NCBI GenBank assembly: GCA_035529695.1 | Contig: DATKWD010000097.1 | Location: 19,318 to 83,317 of the forward strand | Length of the DNA: 64,000 bases | From: DATKWD01 sp035529695 | Lineage (GTDB): Bacteria > Actinomycetota > Acidimicrobiia > Acidimicrobiales > Salinilacustritrichaceae | Reading direction: 5' to 3' | In this document: piece after piece, positions 17,701 to 26,468 of the stretch | Numbering within the stretch: the first letter of the stretch is position 1 | How the letters are laid out: every line of letters begins with the position of its first letter | Notes under the pieces: generated by a model | Databases searched by the model: none | Told to the model about the DNA's origin: nothing | The model's input: the letters and a program-made list of their open reading frames with translations, nothing else | Translations under genes and position numbers: made by a program

Positions 17701-18884
17701 CGACCACCACCCCACTCGAGTTCTTCCGCCGCCGTCAGGCGGCTCCTGCCCGCGAACGCTCGAAGCCGCGACGCGAGTACACGCCGTCGTTCGTGGCCCT
17801 CGGCTGGATCATCGTCGGACTCAACCTGCTCGGGGTCGTCATGGTCCTGTCGGCCTCGTCGGTGGCTGCCCTCGATGAGTTCGGGTCGACCTGGTACTAC
17901 TTCAGCCGCCAACTCGTCTGGGTTGCGCTGGGCATGGCCGTGCTGTTCGTGGCGGCGCGTGTCGACTACCACCGTTGGGCCGCCATGGCCGCCCCGATGC
18001 TGGTGGTCGCCATCGCCATGCTCGTCGCCGTGTTGATCCCCGGCGTCGGTGTCACCGTGAACGGCTCGACCCGGTGGCTCGGTGCCGGACCGATCCAGGT
18101 GCAACCCTCGGAGTTCGCCAAGCTCGCCGTTCTGCTCTTCGTGGCCAACCTCCTCGCTCGTCGGGCAAAGCACATCCGTGATCCGAGGGTCACGTTGCGC
18201 CCGGTCCTGCTGGTCAGCGGACTCGTCGCCGGGCTGTTCATGATGCAGCCGAATCTCGGGACGACGATGGTGCTCGCAGCGATCGTGATCAGCGTGCTCT
18301 TCGTCGCTGGTTCGCCGTTGCCGTCGCTCGCCGGCTGGGGCGTGATCGGAGCCGGAGCAGCCGCCTGGTTGGCATTGTCGGCGAGCTATCGGCGCGACCG
18401 GGTGCTCGCCTTCCTCGATCCGTGGGACGACCCCCTCAACACCGGTTGGCAGACCATCCAGTCCGCGGTCGGCATCGTCGACGGTGGCCTCACCGGCACC
18501 GGGCTCGGCGCGTCGAGGGCCAAGTGGGGCTTCCTTCCCTTCGCCCACACCGACTTCATCTACGCCATCATCGGTGAGGAACTCGGCCTCATCGGAACCC
18601 TCGTCGTGCTGGCGCTGTTCACCGCGGTGTGCGTCCTCGGAATACGCACCGCGTTGTGTGCTCCGGACCGACTCGGCATGCTGCTGGCAGCCGGCGTCAC
18701 GACCTGGATCACGGTGCAGGCCTTCGTGAACATCGGAGCGGTGATCGGGATCCTGCCGATCACCGGCGTGCCGCTCCCCTTCGTCTCGTTCGGCGGGTCG
18801 TCGTTGCTCGCATCGATGTTCGCCGCAGGCATGCTGCTCAACGTCGCGGCCCAAGGCCGGCCGCGAGCCCGCTCCGACGAGTGA
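17697..18884 (+). CDS. ftsW: Septal peptidoglycan glycosyltransferase FtsW
   Basis: 395 residues, SEDS family with about ten membrane helices. Conserved motifs: GSTRWLGAGPIQVQPSEFAKL, FMMQPNLGTTMV, DPLNTGWQTIQS, FAHTDFIYAIIGEELGL and the late GVPLPFVSFGGSSLLA. It polymerises lipid II at the septum with FtsI. Start and stop overlap murD (ATGA) and murG (GTGA). Confidence 0.96.
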   Translation: MTTTTPLEFFRRRQAAPARERSKPRREYTPSFVALGWIIVGLNLLGVVMVLSASSVAALDEFGSTWYYFSRQLVWVALGMAVLFVAARVDYHRWAAMAAPMLVVAIAMLVAVLIPGVGVTVNGSTRWLGAGPIQVQPSEFAKLAVLLFVANLLARRAKHIRDPRVTLRPVLLVSGLVAGLFMMQPNLGTTMVLAAIVISVLFVAGSPLPSLAGWGVIGAGAAAWLALSASYRRDRVLAFLDPWDDPLNTGWQTIQSAVGIVDGGLTGTGLGASRAKWGFLPFAHTDFIYAIIGEELGLIGTLVVLALFTAVCVLGIRTALCAPDRLGMLLAAGVTTWITVQAFVNIGAVIGILPITGVPLPFVSFGGSSLLASMFAAGMLLNVAAQGRPRARSDE

Positions 18885-19999
18885 CCGACACCTACGCGAT
18901 CATCGCCGGCGGAGGCACCGCCGGGCACCTGCTCCCAGGTCTCGCCGTTGCCGCCGAGCTGGTTGAACGTGGACACGCCCCGGAGTCGATCCACGTCGTC
19001 GGCAGCGACCGTGGCGTCGAGGCAGAGGTGGTGCCGCCGCTCGGGTACGGACTCGACCAGTTGCCCGGGCGAGGAGTTCCCCGTCGCCCCAGCCCCGCCA
19101 GCGTGGCGGCACTCTTCGGCATCCTGCGTGGGCTGGTGCGCGCCTTCGCGATCGTCCGCCGTGAGCGTCCGAAGGTGGTCATCGCCCTCGGGGGCCACGC
19201 GAGCTTTCCGTGTGGGCTCGCTGCAGGCATCCTCCGGATCCCGCTCGTGTTGCTCGAGCAGAACAAGCGCGCCGGAGCGGTCAACCGGGTCCTGCGTTGG
19301 TTCGCCGAAGCGAGTGCGGTGTCGTTCGAGGGCACTGATCTGCCCCGTGCCACCGTGACCGGGAACCCGCTCCGGCCCGAGCTCCGCGCCGCGGCTCTCG
19401 GTGACCATCGGGTCGATGCCCGCCGACAAATGGCGATCGGTGATGACCAGGTGCTCGTCGCGGCGTTCTCGGGCTCACTCGGCTCTCGCCGGATCAACAC
19501 GGCGGTGCGCGGCCTCGTTGCTCGGTGGGCCCACCGAGCCGACATCGTGGTGCACCACGTCGTGGGCCGCCGCGACTGGGAGGCCGACCAGGCCGAGCTG
19601 CCGGTGCCACCTGCCGGCGGCATCGACTACCGGGCCGTCGAATACGAGGACCACGTCGAGGTGATGCTTGCCGCCGCCGACATCGCAGTCACCAGGGCGG
19701 GGGGGACGGTGTTCGAACTCGCAGCGTTCGGGGTCCCCGCCGTCCTCGTTCCACTTCCGATCGCCCCGCGAGATCACCAGACGGCCAACGCACGCGCGAT
19801 GGTCGAGACCGGCGGAGCGGTGCTCGTGCCCGACGACGAACTCGACGTCGATCGGCTCGAGGCCGAAGTGGGGTACCTGGTGGCCGATCCTGTTCGACGA
19901 CAGCAGATGTCCGACGCCATTCGGTCCGCGGCCCGGCTCGACGCTGCTGCGTCCGTCGCAGATCTCGTCGAGCTTCACGCAGGAGATCGTCGACGGTGA
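18881..19999 (+). CDS. murG: UDP-GlcNAc:lipid I GlcNAc transferase MurG
   Basis: 372 residues from GTG 18881. AIIAGGGTAGHLLPGLAVAAEL is the lipid I-binding glycine loop; VVIALGGHASFPCGLAA, LLEQNKRAGAVNRVL, FSGSLGSRRIN and TRAGGTVFELAAFGVPAVLVPLP (the UDP-GlcNAc site) follow. It makes lipid II on the inner face of the membrane. GTGA overlap with ftsW and with murC. Confidence 0.95.
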   Translation: MTDTYAIIAGGGTAGHLLPGLAVAAELVERGHAPESIHVVGSDRGVEAEVVPPLGYGLDQLPGRGVPRRPSPASVAALFGILRGLVRAFAIVRRERPKVVIALGGHASFPCGLAAGILRIPLVLLEQNKRAGAVNRVLRWFAEASAVSFEGTDLPRATVTGNPLRPELRAAALGDHRVDARRQMAIGDDQVLVAAFSGSLGSRRINTAVRGLVARWAHRADIVVHHVVGRRDWEADQAELPVPPAGGIDYRAVEYEDHVEVMLAAADIAVTRAGGTVFELAAFGVPAVLVPLPIAPRDHQTANARAMVETGGAVLVPDDELDVDRLEAEVGYLVADPVRRQQMSDAIRSAARLDAAASVADLVELHAGDRRR

Positions 20000-21384
20000 T
20001 CGACCGTTTCGACCTCGGTCACCCGCGGCGCATCCACGTGCTCAATGCCGGGGGAGCGGGCATGAGCGCCCTTGCGACGGTGCTCGCCGAGATGGGCCAC
20101 CGGGTGACCGGGAGTGACGCCAACGAGACCGTGTTCATCGAGCCACTCAGGCAGATGTCCGTCGAGGTCGAGGTGTCGTCGAGCCGAACGCCGTTGGATC
20201 CCGCGATCGAGGCCCTCGCCGTGTCGACCGCGACCCCGCTCGATCACCCCGACGTCATCGAGGCGTCTCGGCGCGGCGTGCCGGTCTTGACGCGGGCCGA
20301 CCTCCTCGGTGTGATCAGCACCCACCGGACATCGCTGGTGGTGAGCGGGACCCATGGCAAGACCACCACCAGCGCCATGCTCGCGAGCGCACTCGACCAC
20401 GCCGGCACCGACCCGTCCTATCTCGTCGGCGCCCGTGTCACCAGCCTCGGGCGCAACGCTGCCTGGCGTTCCGGCGATCTGTTCGTCGTCGAGGGTGACG
20501 AGAGCGATGCCACCTTCCTCGGGCTGCAGACCTCGATCGGCGTGGTCACCAACATCGAACCCGATCACCTCGAGTTCTGGGGATCCTTCGACGGGCTCAT
20601 CGCCGGCTTCGAGCAGTTCGTGGATCAGGCTGACCATGCACTGGTGTGCGCCGATGATCCGGTGGCTGCCGACATCGCCCGGCGGCTGGGGGCGATGACC
20701 TACGGGACGGACGATGCCGCGGACTTCCGTGTCCATTCACCCCGCACCGACCGGCTCGACAGCACGGCGACCGTCACCCACCCCGGTGGTGACGTCGAGA
20801 TCCGGCTGACGGGTTCGCCGGGAATGCACAACCTCCGCAACGCCACTGCGACCCTCGGCTGTGGCCTGCTCGCCGGCGTCGATGCCGACGCGATGGCGGC
20901 CGGTCTCGCCTCCTATCGAGGCGTCGCTCGGCGTTTCGAACCCCGGGGCCAGGCAGCGGGTGTCACGTTCGTCGACTCCTACGATCACCTCCCGACCGAG
21001 GTCCGCAGCGCGTTGGCTGCTGCACGCCTCGGCGACTGGCCGCGGGTCGTCTGCGTCTTCCAGCCACACCGCTTCAGCCGAACCGAGGCCTTGGCGGCCG
21101 AGTTCGGCGAGGTCTTCAGCGATGCCGACCTGGTTGTCCTGACCGAGATCTACAGCGCCGGCGAGGCGCCACGTCCCGGGATCACCGGTCGGCTGCTCGT
21201 CGATGCGGTCGCGTCCGCCGATCCCACCCGAGACGTGCGTTGGCAGCCGTCGCTCGACGACGTGACCGCATTCCTCGTGTCCGAACTCCGCCCCGGCGAC
21301 CTGTGCCTGACCCTGGGCGCTGGAGACCTGACCACCGTGCCGTCTCGGGTGATGGAAGCCCTCGAGCAGGGGTCGAGCCGATGA
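19996..21384 (+). CDS. murC: UDP-MurNAc:L-alanine ligase MurC
   Basis: 462 residues from GTG 19996. The nucleotide loop is SGTHGKTTTSAML, followed by VVEGDESDATFL and NIEPDHLEFWGSFDGL. Two conserved spots deviate: the N-terminal glycine loop reads NAGGAGMS rather than GIGGxGMS, and the C-terminal motif reads DSYDHLPTEV where DDYxHHPTE is usual. Position and remaining motifs support MurC. It adds L-alanine to UDP-MurNAc. Confidence 0.92.
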   Translation: MIDRFDLGHPRRIHVLNAGGAGMSALATVLAEMGHRVTGSDANETVFIEPLRQMSVEVEVSSSRTPLDPAIEALAVSTATPLDHPDVIEASRRGVPVLTRADLLGVISTHRTSLVVSGTHGKTTTSAMLASALDHAGTDPSYLVGARVTSLGRNAAWRSGDLFVVEGDESDATFLGLQTSIGVVTNIEPDHLEFWGSFDGLIAGFEQFVDQADHALVCADDPVAADIARRLGAMTYGTDDAADFRVHSPRTDRLDSTATVTHPGGDVEIRLTGSPGMHNLRNATATLGCGLLAGVDADAMAAGLASYRGVARRFEPRGQAAGVTFVDSYDHLPTEVRSALAAARLGDWPRVVCVFQPHRFSRTEALAAEFGEVFSDADLVVLTEIYSAGEAPRPGITGRLLVDAVASADPTRDVRWQPSLDDVTAFLVSELRPGDLCLTLGAGDLTTVPSRVMEALEQGSSR

Positions 21385-22304
21385 GCGAGGAGGCCGATCG
21401 GCTCCTGTCCGACGGGTTGGGAAGTGCGCTCCGGCGTGAGGTCTCGTTGGCGCCGTTCACGACGTACCGCGTCGGGGGTCCGGCTCGCTGGGCGGTCGAC
21501 GTCGATGACGAGGCGACGCTCTCGAAGCTCGCGTCGGTGGTCGGCACGGTCGGGGTGCCGGTCCTGGTCATCGGACTCGGATCGAATCTTCTCGTCTCCG
21601 ATGCCGGTTTCGACGGCCTGGTCGTCCGCCTCGCAGGCACCTTTGCGGCGATCTCGATCGAACGAACGCAGGTGACCGCCGGCGGGGCTGCGAAGCTGCC
21701 TGTCGTCGCTCGAGCCTCGGTGTCGGCCGGGCTCACGGGCTTCGAGTGGGCCGTTGGCGTCCCCGGCTCGGTCGGCGGCGCCGTGCGCATGAACGCCGGA
21801 GGCCACGGTGCCGACATGAGCGACTCGCTCCACAGCATCCGCGTCCTCGACCTCACCTCGGGCGAGGATGCACGCATGGCGGCGTCGGCCCTGCACCTCG
21901 GCTACCGGACATCGGCCATCAGACCGGAGCACCTCGTCCTGGACGCGCGTCTCGATCTCGAGCCCGACTCCGACGCGCGGGGTCCCGAGACGATCAGCGA
22001 GATCGTCAGGTGGCGACGGGCCCACCAACCGGGCGGTCCGAACGCCGGCTCGGTCTTCACGAACCCGCCCGGCGATTCGGCCGGTCGGCTGATCGAGGCT
22101 GCGGGGCTGAAGGGTCACCGCTTCGGCACCGCGGAGGTGTCGGCCAAACACGCCAACTTCATCCAGGTCGATCCTGGCGGTCGGGCCGCCGATGTCCTCG
22201 CACTGATGGGCCACGTCCGAAGGGTCGTGGCCGACACGCACGGGATCGAGCTCGAGGTCGAGACGCGAATCGTCGGCTTCGGCGCCGAGGTGGATCAGCG
22301 ATGA
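21381..22304 (+). CDS. murB: UDP-N-acetylenolpyruvoylglucosamine reductase MurB
   Basis: 307 residues. FAD-binding segments TTYRVGGPARW, IGLGSNLLVSD and GVPGSVGGAVRMNAGGHG are present; GSVFTNPPGDSAGRLIEAAGLKG carries the catalytic serine and ELEVETRIVG the glutamate. It reduces enolpyruvyl-UDP-GlcNAc to UDP-MurNAc with NADPH. It overlaps murC and ftsQ by ATGA. Confidence 0.95.
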   Translation: MSEEADRLLSDGLGSALRREVSLAPFTTYRVGGPARWAVDVDDEATLSKLASVVGTVGVPVLVIGLGSNLLVSDAGFDGLVVRLAGTFAAISIERTQVTAGGAAKLPVVARASVSAGLTGFEWAVGVPGSVGGAVRMNAGGHGADMSDSLHSIRVLDLTSGEDARMAASALHLGYRTSAIRPEHLVLDARLDLEPDSDARGPETISEIVRWRRAHQPGGPNAGSVFTNPPGDSAGRLIEAAGLKGHRFGTAEVSAKHANFIQVDPGGRAADVLALMGHVRRVVADTHGIELEVETRIVGFGAEVDQR

Positions 22305-23083
22305 CCACGGTCAGCCGGCGTGAGATCGACCCGCGGATTCGCCAGCGGCGCATCGAGGTGCAGCGCGCATCCGGTCGTCGCCGACTCCGGCGGCTCATGA
22401 TCCTCGGGGCCGGCCTGCTCGCGATCATCGTGGCGGTCCTGGTCGCGCTCAGTCCTGTCCTCGACGTCGATCGGATCTCGGTCGCAGGCGCCGCCATGAC
22501 GCCGTCGCCGGAGATCGTCCAGGCATCGGGAATCGCCGAAGGTGACGCCATGGTCCGACTCGACGTCGACGAGGCCACCCGAGCACTCGAAGCGCTCCCG
22601 TGGGTCGACGAGGCGATCGTGCGCCGCGACTTCCCATCAGGGGTGCGCATCGAGATCACCGAGCGCCTGCCGATCGGGATCCTGCGCTTCGGTCAGGTCG
22701 AGGCTCTCGTCGACGCGTCCGGGCGGGTGCTCGGCCCGCTCCAACTGGGCCACGGTGACCTCGCGACCGTCGAACTCGTCGCCGAGATCCCGGCCGCAGG
22801 ACGCCAGGTCGATGACGACACCCGCGCCCTGCTCGGTCTCGCCGAGGCCGTCGGATCCGGAATCCAGGGCCATTCGGTGGTCATCACCCTGACCGACGGT
22901 GGCGACGCTTCGTTGCTGATCGACGACGCCATCGATGTTCGACTCGGGGACGCCGAACGGACCGAGAGCAAGATCCGCTCGGTGGCCACGATGCTCGATC
23001 AGGTCGACCTGACCTGCGTGCGGACCATCGACGTCCGAATCGCCGACCAGCCCGTGTTGACCCGTGACGCGCCGTGTCAGTAG
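22301..23083 (+). CDS. ftsQ: Cell division protein FtsQ/DivIB
   Basis: 260 residues. A basic cytoplasmic tail, one membrane helix (LMILGAGLLAIIVAVLVALSPVL) and an extracytoplasmic POTRA domain starting at DVDRISVAGAAMTPSPEIVQASGI, with LEALPWVDEAIVRRDFPSGVRIEITERLP. It links FtsL/DivIC to the divisome. Its 3' end carries the putative ftsZ promoter. Confidence 0.92.
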   Translation: MTTVSRREIDPRIRQRRIEVQRASGRRRLRRLMILGAGLLAIIVAVLVALSPVLDVDRISVAGAAMTPSPEIVQASGIAEGDAMVRLDVDEATRALEALPWVDEAIVRRDFPSGVRIEITERLPIGILRFGQVEALVDASGRVLGPLQLGHGDLATVELVAEIPAAGRQVDDDTRALLGLAEAVGSGIQGHSVVITLTDGGDASLLIDDAIDVRLGDAERTESKIRSVATMLDQVDLTCVRTIDVRIADQPVLTRDAPCQ

Positions 23084-23086
23084 GTT
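23057..23086 (+). promoter_or_regulatory. ftsZ promoter candidate (TTGACC-N18-TAGGTT)
   Basis: TTGACC at 23057-23062 and TAGGTT at 23081-23086 are 18 bases apart. The -10 contains the ftsQ stop codon. This would give ftsZ its own transcript with a leader of about 80 nt. A TTGACC-N18-TACGCT pair is placed the same way over the ileS stop codon (30686-30715). Confidence 0.6.
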
Positions 23087-23100
23087 CTCGACGTTCAGCG

Positions 23101-23123
23101 CAGGTTGAGCCATGCTCGACCTG
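23101..23123 (+). promoter_or_regulatory. Hairpin in the ftsZ leader
   Basis: AGGTTGAGC (23102-23110) and GCTCGACCT (23114-23122) form a nine-pair stem with one G-U pair and a three-base loop, extended by C23101-G23123. It lies at the predicted 5' end of the ftsZ leader. Role unknown: mRNA stabiliser, regulator site or attenuator. Confidence 0.45.
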
Positions 23124-23175
23124 AACTTGAAGGTCAGTCCCGTTGGGGCTGCGACGCCCGAGGTGATGAGGATCC

Positions 23176-24279
23176 ATGGCCGGTAGCCCGCAGAATTATC
23201 TCGCCGTCATCAAGGTGGTGGGGATCGGCGGGGGTGGCGTCAACGCCATCAATCGCATGATCGACGCCGGCCTGAAGGGTGTCGAGTTCATCGCCGTCAA
23301 CACCGATGCGCAGGCGCTCCTCATGAGCGACGCCGACGTCAAGCTCGACATCGGTCGGGAACTGACTCGTGGACTCGGCGCCGGGAGCGATCCCGAGATC
23401 GGCCGTCAGGCCACCGAGGAGCACCGCGACGAGATCGAGGAGACGCTCAAGGGCTCGGACATGGTGTTCATCACCGCCGGCGAGGGCGGCGGCACCGGCA
23501 CCGGAGGTGCGCCGGTGCTTGCCGAGATCGCCAAGTCGATCGGAGCGCTGACCATCGGCGTCGTGACTCGGCCGTTCGCCTTCGAGGGCAAGCGCCGCTC
23601 AGTGCAGGCCGAACACGGCGTGCAAGGGCTCAAGGAGGAAGTCGACACCCTGATCGTCATTCCCAACGATCGACTGATCACGGTGTCCAACGAGAAGACG
23701 TCGATGCTGAACGCCTTCAAGATGGCCGACGAGGTGCTGTTGCAGGGCGTTCAGGGCATCACCGACCTGATCACGACGCCTGGCCTGATCAACACCGACT
23801 TCGCCGACGTGAAGATGATCATGAACAACGCCGGATCGGCGCTGATGGGCATCGGCTACGCCGCCGGCGAAGGGCGGTCGCTCACCGCAGCGCGTCAAGC
23901 CATCTCCAGCCCGTTGCTCGAGGCCTCGATCGAAGGCGCCCGCGGCATCCTGCTCACCATCACCGGCGGGAGCGATCTCGGACTCTTCGAGGTCAACGAG
24001 GCCGCCGAGGTCATCCACGGGGTCGCGCACCCCGATGCCAACATCATCTTCGGCACCGTCGTCGATGACGAGATGGGCGACGAGGTCCGGGTCACGGTCA
24101 TCGCCGCCGGGTTCGACCGATGGGAGGATCGCCGCGACGCCGGGGCCACCGGTGGTGGGTTCGACCTGGGCGACGACGGAGACCTCTCGGACGTGTTCGG
24201 AGACGACGGCCACGATCTCGACCTCGGACTCGGCGGCGACGACGACGACGACTTCGACGTCCCCTCGTTCCTCCAGTAG
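23176..24279 (+). CDS. ftsZ: Cell division GTPase FtsZ
   Basis: 367 residues; AGGAT precedes the ATG. The tubulin signature GEGGGTGTGGAPV is intact, as are GIGGGGVNAINRMI, NTDAQAL and NNAGSALMGIGYA. The linker after residue about 320 is very acidic (DDGDLSDVFGDDGHDLDLGLGGDDDDDFD), and the tail DFDVPSFLQ is the conserved C-terminal peptide that in actinobacteria binds SepF. No ftsA follows, in line with SepF anchoring. Confidence 0.98.
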   Translation: MAGSPQNYLAVIKVVGIGGGGVNAINRMIDAGLKGVEFIAVNTDAQALLMSDADVKLDIGRELTRGLGAGSDPEIGRQATEEHRDEIEETLKGSDMVFITAGEGGGTGTGGAPVLAEIAKSIGALTIGVVTRPFAFEGKRRSVQAEHGVQGLKEEVDTLIVIPNDRLITVSNEKTSMLNAFKMADEVLLQGVQGITDLITTPGLINTDFADVKMIMNNAGSALMGIGYAAGEGRSLTAARQAISSPLLEASIEGARGILLTITGGSDLGLFEVNEAAEVIHGVAHPDANIIFGTVVDDEMGDEVRVTVIAAGFDRWEDRRDAGATGGGFDLGDDGDLSDVFGDDGHDLDLGLGGDDDDDFDVPSFLQ

Positions 24280-24284
24280 CCGCA

Positions 24285-24917
24285 GTGCTCCCGGCAGTCT
24301 CGGTCCTGACCGCAGGCGGCCGAGTCGCCGAGATCCGGTTCACCGAACGGGCTGACGGCGACTTGGCGGCCGATGCGTCGTGGAACCGAGTGCGCCAGGT
24401 CCACGGGACAACGGTGATCGAGGCCCCGACGGCCTCCTCCGGTGCTGCGGTCGAAGGCGACGCCCTGGTGACCGGGCAGGTCGAGACGCCGATCGCCGTA
24501 CATGCGGCCGACTGCGCACCGGTCATCCTCGTCGGATCACAACGGGTCGCGGCCGTCCACGCGGGCTGGCGCGGGCTGGTTGAAGGTGTCCTCGAACGCG
24601 CGGTCGACGCGCTCGGAGGCGACCCTGCCGACGTCCAGGCGCATCTCGGACCGGTGATCCGTCCCCGCCACTACCAGTTCGACCCATCGGACCTGCAGCC
24701 CATCGTCGCCGAGTTCGGATCGTCGGTGCGTGGTCGGACCACCGACGGTTCGCCCGCCCTCGACGTCCCGGCACTCGTCGCCGAGTCGCTCCGGCGCGCG
24801 GGCGTCAGCGACCTGATCGATCACGGGTACGACACTGCTGACCAGCGATTCTTCTCCCATCGGCTCCGCGCCGACGTGGGTCGTCACGCCGCCGTCGTGT
24901 GGCTTCGAGTGGCGTGA
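24285..24917 (+). CDS. pgeF: Polyphenol oxidase-family purine nucleosidase (PgeF/YfiH type)
   Basis: 210 residues from GTG 24285, five bases after ftsZ. The metal-site residues of the family are present: QVHG, HAADCAPV and AAVHAGWRGLVEGV, followed by AHLGPVIRPRHYQF. Characterised members act on nucleosides or correct a misincorporated residue in peptidoglycan precursors, which fits the neighbourhood. GTGA overlap with the next gene. Confidence 0.88.
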   Translation: MLPAVSVLTAGGRVAEIRFTERADGDLAADASWNRVRQVHGTTVIEAPTASSGAAVEGDALVTGQVETPIAVHAADCAPVILVGSQRVAAVHAGWRGLVEGVLERAVDALGGDPADVQAHLGPVIRPRHYQFDPSDLQPIVAEFGSSVRGRTTDGSPALDVPALVAESLRRAGVSDLIDHGYDTADQRFFSHRLRADVGRHAAVVWLRVA

Positions 24918-25579
24918 GCATCGAGCAGCGTGCCCAGGCGGTGCGACGGCGTATCGAGGCGGCCGGGGGCGACGATCGGGTTCAGCTGATCGGGGTCACC
25001 AAGGGATTCGGGCCCGAGGTGGTCAGGTCGGCCCTCGACGCGGGCATCGTCGACTTCGGCGAGAGCTACGCACAGGAGTTCGTGGCGAAGGCGGTAGCGG
25101 TGTCCGAGGACGGGGGACAGAGCGGTCCGACGTGGCATTTCATCGGAAGGCTGCAGCGCAACAAGGTGCGGTCGATCGCGCCCTGGGTCTCGTTGTGGCA
25201 CTCGGTCGACCGTGAGCGGCTCGCGATCGAGATCGCCAAGCACGCCGGGTCGGCCGCAGTCCTGGTCCAGGTCGATGCGACGGCCGAGCCCGCCAAGGGT
25301 GGGTGCCCGCCGGCGGAGGTCGCCCCGCTGGTGAAACGATGTTCCGAGCTCGGACTCGTCGTCAGAGGACTGATGGCCATGGGCCACGCCGACGACCCCG
25401 ATCGAACCTCGGAGGCCTTCGCATCGACGAACGAACTGGCCGATCGTCTCGGCCTCGTCGAGCGCAGCATGGGGATGAGCGGCGATCTCGAGGCGGCCGT
25501 GGCGGCCGGTTCGACGATGGTGCGCGTGGGTACGGCGCTGTTCGGTCCGCGCCCGCCACGCGCTGAAGTGAAACACTAG
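24914..25579 (+). CDS. YggS-family pyridoxal phosphate homeostasis protein
   Basis: 221 residues from GTG 24914, chosen for the GTGA overlap; a GTG at 24899 would add five residues. LIGVTKGF carries the PLP lysine, and DFGESYAQEF, WHFIGRLQRNK, MGMSGDLEAAVAAGSTMVRVGTALFG are family motifs. It is a fold-type III PLP carrier involved in PLP balance. YggS genes are commonly linked to ftsZ and sepF in Gram-positive bacteria. Confidence 0.92.
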   Translation: MSIEQRAQAVRRRIEAAGGDDRVQLIGVTKGFGPEVVRSALDAGIVDFGESYAQEFVAKAVAVSEDGGQSGPTWHFIGRLQRNKVRSIAPWVSLWHSVDRERLAIEIAKHAGSAAVLVQVDATAEPAKGGCPPAEVAPLVKRCSELGLVVRGLMAMGHADDPDRTSEAFASTNELADRLGLVERSMGMSGDLEAAVAAGSTMVRVGTALFGPRPPRAEVKH

Positions 25580-25604
25580 GGAGCGGGATCCGAGGAGGAG
25601 TGCG

Positions 25605-26183
25605 ATGTCACTGCTGAAGAAGACCATGGTGTACCTCGGGCTCGGGCCCGACGAGGAGTACGAGGACTACGACGCCGTCGAGGCCCCGCCCGCGAGACCG
25701 GAGCGTCCACGCCCGTCCACCCCGCAGGGTGCGCGCCCCCAACGACCCCGCCCCGCCCGCACGCCGCGCCCCGAACCTCGGGCCGAGCCGTCGGAGCCGC
25801 CCGACAGCGGATCGGTCCGCGCACTCGGACCACCGGCCCGGCCACAACCTGTGCGGCGTGACTCCGACCCGGCCCGCCAGAGTGCAGTTCGAGCGATTCC
25901 GACGCCCTCCAGCAAGCCGCACGTCGTGCAGCCGACCTCCTTCAACGACGTCCAGCAGGTCGCCGACCGGTTCAAGACCTTGAATCCGGTCATCGTCAAC
26001 CTCCAGGGGGTGAACCGGGATCTGTCCCGTCGGCTCATCGACTTCGCGTCGGGCCTCTGCTACGGCCTCGGTGGAAACATGGAGCGCGTGGCGGATTCGG
26101 TGTACCTGCTCACCCCGAGCGACGTCGAACTGAGCGACGACGAGCGTCGTCACCTCCAGGATCGGGGACTCGTCGACCGCTGA
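25605..26183 (+). CDS. sepF: Cell division protein SepF
   Basis: 192 residues with GAGGAG before the ATG. The N-terminal amphipathic helix MSLLKKTMVYLGLG is the membrane-binding part, followed by an acidic then P/R-rich linker (about 20-105) and the globular domain: SFNDVQQVADRFKTLNPVIVNLQGVNRDLSRRLIDFASGLCYGLGG. It anchors FtsZ to the membrane and replaces FtsA in actinobacteria. Confidence 0.95.
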   Translation: MSLLKKTMVYLGLGPDEEYEDYDAVEAPPARPERPRPSTPQGARPQRPRPARTPRPEPRAEPSEPPDSGSVRALGPPARPQPVRRDSDPARQSAVRAIPTPSSKPHVVQPTSFNDVQQVADRFKTLNPVIVNLQGVNRDLSRRLIDFASGLCYGLGGNMERVADSVYLLTPSDVELSDDERRHLQDRGLVDR

Positions 26184-26200
26184 GGGTCGATCCCACCGCC

Positions 26201-26452
26201 GTGCAGATCATCTGTTCGTTCCTCACCATCTATCTGGTCGTGATCTTCGCCAGGATCCTCCTCAGTTGGGTGCGGATCACGCCCGACTCGGCCATCGCTC
26301 CGATTGCAGCGGTGATCGTGTCGGTCACCGACCCGGTGATGAGTCCACTCCGTCGCGCGATTCCGCCGGTCCGAATGGGCGCCGCCGCGCTCGACCTGTC
26401 GCCGATCGTGCTGATCATCGGTCTTCAGATCCTCATTGGCTCGATCTGCTGA
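26201..26452 (+). CDS. YggT-family membrane protein
   Basis: 83 residues from GTG 26201, 17 bases after sepF. Two membrane segments (CSFLTIYLVVIFARILLSWV and LDLSPIVLIIGLQILIGSI) flank VTDPVMSPLRRAIPPV, the YggT signature. These proteins commonly lie between sepF and divIVA. Molecular function is not established. Confidence 0.9.
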   Translation: MQIICSFLTIYLVVIFARILLSWVRITPDSAIAPIAAVIVSVTDPVMSPLRRAIPPVRMGAAALDLSPIVLIIGLQILIGSIC

Positions 26453-26456
26453 CCAC

Positions 26457-26462
26457 TAGTCT
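26457..26462 (+). promoter_or_regulatory. Putative -10 (TAGTCT) of divIVA, leaderless layout
   Basis: TAGTCT ends 6 nt before the ATG at 26469, only 4 bases after the yggT stop. Confidence 0.58.
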
Positions 26463-26468
26463 TGGCCC

